Assembly: GCF_027497235.1 (NCBI RefSeq)
Contig: NZ_CP114902.1
Coordinates: 1,439,501-1,503,500, forward strand
DNA: 64,000 bases
Origin: Micromonospora sp. WMMD1128
GTDB lineage: Bacteria; Actinomycetota; Actinomycetes; Mycobacteriales; Micromonosporaceae
Direction: 5' to 3'
Part shown: positions 59,703 to 64,000 of the stretch, piece after piece
Layout: each line of letters begins with the position of its first letter
How positions within the stretch are numbered: position 1 is the stretch's first letter
Translations under genes and position numbers: made by a program
Notes under the pieces: generated by a model
Databases searched by the model: none
The model's input: the letters and a program-made list of their open reading frames with translations, nothing else
Told to the model about the DNA's origin: nothing

Positions 59703-60862
59703 CCGGCCCGGCGCCGGGTCCGCTCGACCGGGTCGCGCCCCGCTACGACGGTGGCAGCCTGGTCGACGTGCTGCCCAGCGCGCTGGCGCTGCTCGGGGTG
59801 CCCGGCGCGGTGGACCGGCTCGGCCTGGCCCCCCGGCTGGCCGGGGTACGCCGGATCGCCGTGCTCCTGGTCGACGGGCTCGGCTGGTACCAGATCCCCA
59901 CCGCCGCCCGGTACGCGCCGACGCTGGCCGGGCTGGCCGCCGCCACCGGCGTCCCGCTCACCGCGGGTTTCCCGTCCACCACCCCGACCAGCCTGGTCGG
60001 CCTCGGCACCGGCGTGCCGCCGGGCGCGCACGGGGTGCTCGGCTTCACCGTCCGGGTGCCCGGCACCGACCGGGTGCTCACCCACGTCGACTGGGCCGGC
60101 GACCCCGACCCGTCCCGCTGGCAGCCGGTGCCCACCTGGTACGAGCGGGCCCGCGCGGCAGGCGTGGCGGTGACCGTGGTGAGCCGGCCCGAGTTCGCCG
60201 GCAGCGGTCTCACCCTGGCCGCCAACCGGGGCGGCGACTACCGGGGCGCGACCGGGATCGACGCGCTCGCCGCGCGGATGCTCACCGCGTTGGCTGCCGG
60301 CGCCGGTCCCACCCTGGTCTCCGGCTACCACCCCGACCTCGACCGGCACGGCCACCTCAGCGGCGTCGACTCCGTACCGTGGCGGACCGCCGCCGCCGAG
60401 GTGGACGCGTTGCTGGCCCGGCTGGTGGACGGGCTGCCGCCGGACGCCGCGCTGCTGGTCACCGCCGACCACGGCCAGCTCGAGGTGCCGGCCGGGCACC
60501 GGTTCGACCTGGACGCCGATCCCCGGCTGCGGGCCGGGGTGCGGGTGGTGGCCGGCGAGCCCCGGGTCCGCTACCTGCACACCGAGCCGGGCGCCGAGGC
60601 CGACGTGGTGGCCGCCTGGACGGCGGTGCTCGACGGCGCGGCGGACGTGCTGACCCGCGCCGAAGCGGTGGCCACCGGCTGGTTCGGGGCGGTGCCCGAG
60701 GCGCACCTGGCCCGGATCGGCGACGTGGTGGTGGTCTGCCGGGACACGTACGCGGTGGTCGCCACCCGCTCGGAGCCGCCGATGGCGTCGCGGCTGGTGG
60801 CGTACCACGGGGCGGACACCGCCGCGGAGATGACCGTCCCGCTGCTCGTGGTCCGGGGCTGA
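59699..60862 (+). CDS. Alkaline-phosphatase-superfamily phosphodiesterase
   Basis: 387 residues, nucleotide pyrophosphatase/phosphodiesterase type. Metal and nucleophile motifs: IAVLLVDGLGWYQI (metal Asp), GFPSTTPTSLVGLGTGVPPG (nucleophile Thr), HGVLGFTVRVPG, LVSGYHPDLDRHGHLSGVDS (Asp, His), LLVTADHGQLEVP (Asp, His) and VPEAHLARIGDVVVV late. All positions for a two-metal site look intact. No signal peptide. ATG 59699 overlaps the methyltransferase stop. In actinobacteria this type is often close to dinB; role unknown, probably phosphodiester or phosphonate hydrolysis in the cytosol. Confidence 0.88.
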   Translation: MTGPAPGPLDRVAPRYDGGSLVDVLPSALALLGVPGAVDRLGLAPRLAGVRRIAVLLVDGLGWYQIPTAARYAPTLAGLAAATGVPLTAGFPSTTPTSLVGLGTGVPPGAHGVLGFTVRVPGTDRVLTHVDWAGDPDPSRWQPVPTWYERARAAGVAVTVVSRPEFAGSGLTLAANRGGDYRGATGIDALAARMLTALAAGAGPTLVSGYHPDLDRHGHLSGVDSVPWRTAAAEVDALLARLVDGLPPDAALLVTADHGQLEVPAGHRFDLDADPRLRAGVRVVAGEPRVRYLHTEPGAEADVVAAWTAVLDGAADVLTRAEAVATGWFGAVPEAHLARIGDVVVVCRDTYAVVATRSEPPMASRLVAYHGADTAAEMTVPLLVVRG

Positions 60863-60890
60863 CCGCCGGGTCGTTGTCGGACCGGCGGGT

Positions 60891-60896
60891 TAGCCT
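60891..60896 (+). promoter_or_regulatory. -10 element of a probable leaderless dinB transcript
   Basis: TAGCCT followed by 7 nt to the ATG at 60904; the intervening GCGGGGC is not a good Shine-Dalgarno at that distance. It repeats the arrangement before 4797. Confidence 0.4.
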
Positions 60897-60903
60897 GCGG
60901 GGC

Positions 60904-62166
60904 ATGGGGCGCAGCCAGTCATTGCCGCGGGGCGGCGGAGACCCGCGCTTCGGGCCGGACGCCGACGACACCGGCTGCCCGATCCTGCACGTCGACATGG
61001 ACGCGTTCTTCGCCTCGGTCGAGGTGCGTCGCCGTCCCGAGCTGCGCGGTCGGCCGGTGGTGGTGGGTGGTGTCGGTCCGCGCGGGGTGGTCAGCTCGGC
61101 CAGCTACGAGGCCCGACAGTTCGGCGTACGCAGCGCCATGCCCATCGCCCGCGCCCGCGCGCTCTGCCCGGGCGCGGTCTACCTGCCGCCCGACTTCGGC
61201 GCCTACTCGGAGGCGTCCCGCGCGGTGATGCGGATCTTCCGGGACGTCACGCCGCTCGTCGAGCCGCTCTCGCTGGACGAGGCGTTCCTCGACGTGGCGG
61301 GCGCCCGGCGGCTGTTCGGCCCGCCGGCGGCGATCGCCGCGCTGATCCGTCGCCGGGTGGCCGAGGAACAGCGGCTGACGTGTTCGGTCGGCGTCGGGCC
61401 GAGCAAGTTCGTGGCGAAGCTCGGTTCCACCCGGGCCAAACCGGACGGCCTGCTCGTGGTGCCCGCCGACCAGGTGCTGGAGTTCCTGCACCCGCTGCCG
61501 GTGTCGGCGCTGTGGGGGGTGGGGGAGCGGTCGGCGGACGCGCTGCGCCGGCTCGGCCTGCGCACCGTGCGTGACCTGGCCGAGGCGCCGCCCGGCCTGC
61601 TGCGCCGGGCGGTGGGCGAGGCGTCCGCCACGCACCTGCACGAGCTGGCCTGGGGGCGGGACCCGCGCGGGGTGTCCCCGGAACAGGTGGAGAAGTCGAT
61701 CGGCGCGGAGGTCACGTTCGACACCGACGTCACCGACCCGGTGGAGATCCGGCGGGCCCTGCTCGCCCTCGCCGACAAGGCCGGCACCCGGCTGCGGGCG
61801 GCCGGGCAGGTGGGGCGCACGGTGTCGCTGAAGGTCCGGTTCGCCGACTTCCGCACGGTGAGCCGCTCCCGCACCCTCGCCGTGCCGACCGACACGGCCC
61901 GCGAGATGTTCGACACGGCCTGGGCGCTCTGGGGCGTTCTCGCCCCGCGCGAGCCGGTTCGCCTGGTGGGCGTGCGGATGGAAGGGCTCGCCGTGGCGGA
62001 GGAGACACCACAGCAGCTCACCCTGGGTGCGCCGGAGCGCGGCTGGCGGGAGGCGGAGGCGGCGGCCGACGCGGCGGCTGCCCGTTTCGGGCGATCCGTC
62101 ATAGGTCCGGCCAGTCTTCTCGGGCGGCGTGATAAGCACCGAGTCGAAAAACCGACCCGGCCGTAG
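60904..62166 (+). CDS. dinB: DNA polymerase IV
   Basis: 420 residues, Y-family translesion polymerase. Palm motifs ILHVDMDAFFASVEVRRRPE (catalytic D31, D33) and VEPLSLDEAFLDVAGA (D/E pair), steric gate region SSASYEARQFGVRSAMPIAR, HhH at VSALWGVGERSADALRRLGL, and a little finger domain (about 270-380). C-terminal residues LLGRRDKHRVEKPTRP may include a clamp-binding motif of weak form. In contrast to the ImuB at 53321 all catalytic acids are present. ATG 60904; the frame is open much further upstream in another gene. No SOS box was seen nearby. Confidence 0.95.
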   Translation: MGRSQSLPRGGGDPRFGPDADDTGCPILHVDMDAFFASVEVRRRPELRGRPVVVGGVGPRGVVSSASYEARQFGVRSAMPIARARALCPGAVYLPPDFGAYSEASRAVMRIFRDVTPLVEPLSLDEAFLDVAGARRLFGPPAAIAALIRRRVAEEQRLTCSVGVGPSKFVAKLGSTRAKPDGLLVVPADQVLEFLHPLPVSALWGVGERSADALRRLGLRTVRDLAEAPPGLLRRAVGEASATHLHELAWGRDPRGVSPEQVEKSIGAEVTFDTDVTDPVEIRRALLALADKAGTRLRAAGQVGRTVSLKVRFADFRTVSRSRTLAVPTDTAREMFDTAWALWGVLAPREPVRLVGVRMEGLAVAEETPQQLTLGAPERGWREAEAAADAAAARFGRSVIGPASLLGRRDKHRVEKPTRP

Positions 62167-62281
62167 GTCGTCCCGCTTTCCGACGCGCGAGCACCCTCGT
62201 AGACTTGCGGGTAAGCAGCCGGTTGGCTGCCACGGTCTGTCGGCCCGACCGGGCCGACCAACGTGACCGGGGAGGAGTGCC

Positions 62282-62686
62282 GTGCCGCTCTCGGAGCACG
62301 AGCAGCGGCTGTTCGAGCAGATCGAGCAGTCGCTTGCCGAGGATCCCAAGTTCGCCTCGGCTGTGCGCGCCAGCGACCCGCGTTTCCACGCGCGGCGTCG
62401 CGTGCTCGTCGCTGCCGGCGTGGTCGTCGTTGGTCTGGCCCTGTTGATTTACGGGGTCGTGATCAAGATTCCTGCGGTGGCCGTGGCGGGCTTCGTCGTC
62501 ATGCTGGCCTCGTCGGGCTACGCGGTGCAGTCGCACCGCCGGTCCCAGACGCCCGACCTGCACGTGGTGGGCGGCACAACGACAAGCCGGCGTCGTCCCC
62601 GTGGCCGCAGCAGCGGCGGCCGTCGGGGCTCCTTCCTCGACCGGATGGAGGACCGTTGGCGGCAGCGCCCGGAGGGCCACCGCTGA
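62282..62686 (+). CDS. DUF3040 membrane protein
   Basis: 134 residues. PLSEHEQRLFEQIEQSLAED and PKFASAVRASDPR form the DUF3040 N-terminal helix pair, followed by two membrane helices (VLVAAGVVVVGLALLIYGVV and VAVAGFVVMLASSGYAVQ) and a basic Arg/Gly/Ser tail ending in FLDRMEDRWRQRPEG. The family is restricted to actinobacteria and usually lies next to dinB and the dcw (mraZ) cluster. GTG 62282 has GGGGAGGAG upstream. Function unknown; a role in the cell envelope is inferred from context. Confidence 0.93.
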   Translation: MPLSEHEQRLFEQIEQSLAEDPKFASAVRASDPRFHARRRVLVAAGVVVVGLALLIYGVVIKIPAVAVAGFVVMLASSGYAVQSHRRSQTPDLHVVGGTTTSRRRPRGRSSGGRRGSFLDRMEDRWRQRPEGHR

Positions 62687-62808
62687 CCGCGATCCACCGC
62701 TGACCGAGGCGGGCCGCGACGGACGCCTGCCGGCGTGTGCCGGCAGGCGCACTCCCCGCGCGCCCTCCCGTCCCCTCCCCGTCCTCCCCTGATTCACTGG
62801 GGGGTGGG

Positions 62809-64000
62809 TCAGCGGGCCAGCAGGCGACGGGGATTCCAGCGCAGCAGCCGCTGCCGTACCTGACCGGTGGTGATGACCAAGCGGGCCGACCGCTCGGCCA
62901 GGGCGGTCCGCCACCGGATCAGCACCGACGGCGGCAGCACCGCCGCCAGCAGCCGGGTCCGCCGGCTCGCGCCGGCCGCGAGAGCCCCGCGTACCGTCCG
63001 CAGCGCCGGCTGCAACTCCGCGCCGGTCAGCGGGTCCCGGGCGTAGCGGGCCCGCTCCTCGGCGCGGCCCAGCAGTCGTACCCCGGTGGCCGCGCCCGCG
63101 TCCTCGACCAGCGCCTCCCGGGCCAACCGCTCCGCGGTCGCCCGCGGGGTCTCCGTGCCGTCCACCGGGACGTGGAAGTCGACAAGCGTGTCCAGCAACT
63201 CGTCCCAGACGGCGTGCGCGTCGGCGCGGGCCGCCTCGGCGTCCACCCCGACCACCACCTCGCGGGTCTCGCCCCGCTGCCCGGGCACGGTCACGGCGGT
63301 GGCCGCCGGCACGGTCGCCCGGACCCGGCGCCGGCGGCGAAGCGCCGAGCGGCGCAGGGCCGGTACGGCGAGCAACGCCAGCAGGGCGAGCGCCCCGGCC
63401 AGCCACCACGGCCAGACCGGCGCCCGCCGGGTCGGCCCGCTCTCGCCGAGCGCCAGACCCTGGTCGGCGTCCTTGTCCAGGCGGTCCGGCTCGTTCGGGC
63501 CGGCGGACGGGTCGACCCCACCGGGTGCGGCGCTGCTGCCGGGCGCGGGGGCGTTCTCCTCCGGGGCGTTCGTGTCCGGCGCCCAGGACGACCGGACCGC
63601 ACCCGGGATGCTCGCCGCCGGGGTGGCGTCGAACGGCACCCAGCCGATGCCGCCGAAGTAGACCTCGGTCCAGGCGTGCAGGTTCTGGTTGGTGAGCACG
63701 TAGGTACCGCCGTCGACGTTGCTGCCGTTGGTGAACCCGACCGCCACCCGGGCCGGTACGCCGGCCTCCCGGACCAGCCAGGCCATCGCCGCGGCGTACT
63801 GCTGGCAGTAACCCACCTTGGTGGCGAGGAAGTCGGTGATGTCATCCCCGCTGCTGCCGTTGCGGGTGGACAGCGCGTAGGTGAAGCCGTTCTCCACCGA
63901 GAAGTAGTCGTAGACCGCCCGCACCTTGTCGTAGTCGGTCTGCTTGCCCTTGACCAACTGCTTGACCAGCCGCTCGACGGCCGGCACGGACGGCCTGGCG
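62809..64000 (-). CDS. TgpA-like transglutaminase-core membrane protein (5' part outside window)
   Basis: About 397 C-terminal residues of a larger protein; the frame is open to the window edge. Transglutaminase core: DKVRAVYDYFSVENGFTYAL, GYCQQYAAAMAWLVREAGVP (catalytic Cys), NQNLHAWTEVYFGGIGWVPF (His) and FDATP (Asp). A disordered Pro/Asp/Gly stretch, a membrane helix (VWPWWLAGALALLALLAVPA) and a cytosolic DUF4129-like C-terminal helical region follow. Full members are about 750-800 residues with N-terminal membrane helices (DUF3488). In actinomycetes it is followed in an operon with DUF58 and MoxR ATPase genes near mraZ; here those would be to the right or elsewhere. It converges on the DUF3040 gene. 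Confidence 0.92.
   Translation of the reverse strand, partial: ARPSVPAVERLVKQLVKGKQTDYDKVRAVYDYFSVENGFTYALSTRNGSSGDDITDFLATKVGYCQQYAAAMAWLVREAGVPARVAVGFTNGSNVDGGTYVLTNQNLHAWTEVYFGGIGWVPFDATPAASIPGAVRSSWAPDTNAPEENAPAPGSSAAPGGVDPSAGPNEPDRLDKDADQGLALGESGPTRRAPVWPWWLAGALALLALLAVPALRRSALRRRRRVRATVPAATAVTVPGQRGETREVVVGVDAEAARADAHAVWDELLDTLVDFHVPVDGTETPRATAERLAREALVEDAGAATGVRLLGRAEERARYARDPLTGAELQPALRTVRGALAAGASRRTRLLAAVLPPSVLIRWRTALAERSARLVITTGQVRQRLLRWNPRRLLAR

Overview
The window is 64 kb of very high GC DNA with NTG starts, many ATGA/GTGA gene overlaps and strong codon bias. Gene content (FadD15-like ligase, class II DAHP synthase, PASTA kinase with an Rv2175c-type partner, ImuA/ImuB/DnaE2 cassette, CruF/CruG/CrtD carotenoid genes) points to an actinomycete of the Micromonosporaceae (Micromonospora or Salinispora type); that is inference from content, not a database result. 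No rRNA, tRNA, CRISPR array or replication origin was seen. The gene set follows, with insertions and moves, the Mycobacterium tuberculosis block from about Rv2172c (metF) through Rv2173 (idsA2), Rv2175c/Rv2176 (pknL), Rv2178c (aroG) and Rv2179c (exoribonuclease) to Rv2185c and Rv2187 (fadD15). The right edge (dinB, DUF3040, transglutaminase) is what usually flanks the dcw cell-division cluster.

Layout. 1-7.7 kb: end of a SAM methyltransferase, a NarL-type two-component pair, FadD15-like ligase, SRPBCC protein, ROK sugar kinase, endonuclease/exonuclease/phosphatase protein. 7.8-21.1 kb: flavin monooxygenase and hydrolase pair, trehalose-6-phosphate synthase, a large cyclase/AAA+ regulator, Crp-type regulator, exoribonuclease, PPi-type phosphofructokinase, proC. 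21.1-27.3 kb: an accessory island with a formyl-THF cyclo-ligase-like gene, a decayed TPR regulator, an IMPase/XRE operon, two odd globin-derived genes behind an 11-codon leader, an HTH/PIN toxin-antitoxin pair and a DnaQ-like exonuclease. 27.5-34.5 kb: secreted SGNH esterase, glutathione peroxidase, modular GH18 chitinase, lipoprotein, DAHP synthase and threonine aldolase. 34.7-42 kb: endonuclease IV, PASTA kinase and its DNA-binding partner, prenyl synthase, XRE regulator, MetF, CDP-alcohol phosphatidyltransferase. 42.1-47.4 kb: a six-gene, mostly translationally coupled operon for terminal carotenoid modification. 47.7-51.2 kb: TetR regulator and an ApbE/FMN-binding/ferric-reductase electron-transfer trio. 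51.3-58.5 kb: an SOS-box-preceded mutasome region (HEPN protein, ImuA-like, ImuB, DnaE2). 58.6-64 kb: small protein, methyltransferase, phosphodiesterase, DinB, DUF3040, partial transglutaminase.

The strongest non-gene signal is a set of dispersed repeat families. One (GTTAAGC...GCTTAAC palindromes) lies in frame inside cruF and brings in a TTA codon. Another (units opening with GTGAGC) sits where its ends supply start and stop codons for neighbours. A third (GATCATGAAGTT palindromes) lies between genes. The most unusual protein-level signal is the globin pair at 24.3-25.2 kb, which lacks the haem-ligand positions and the FAD domain expected for its families, next to an 11-bp-phased GTGCAG array beside a divergent XRE regulator.
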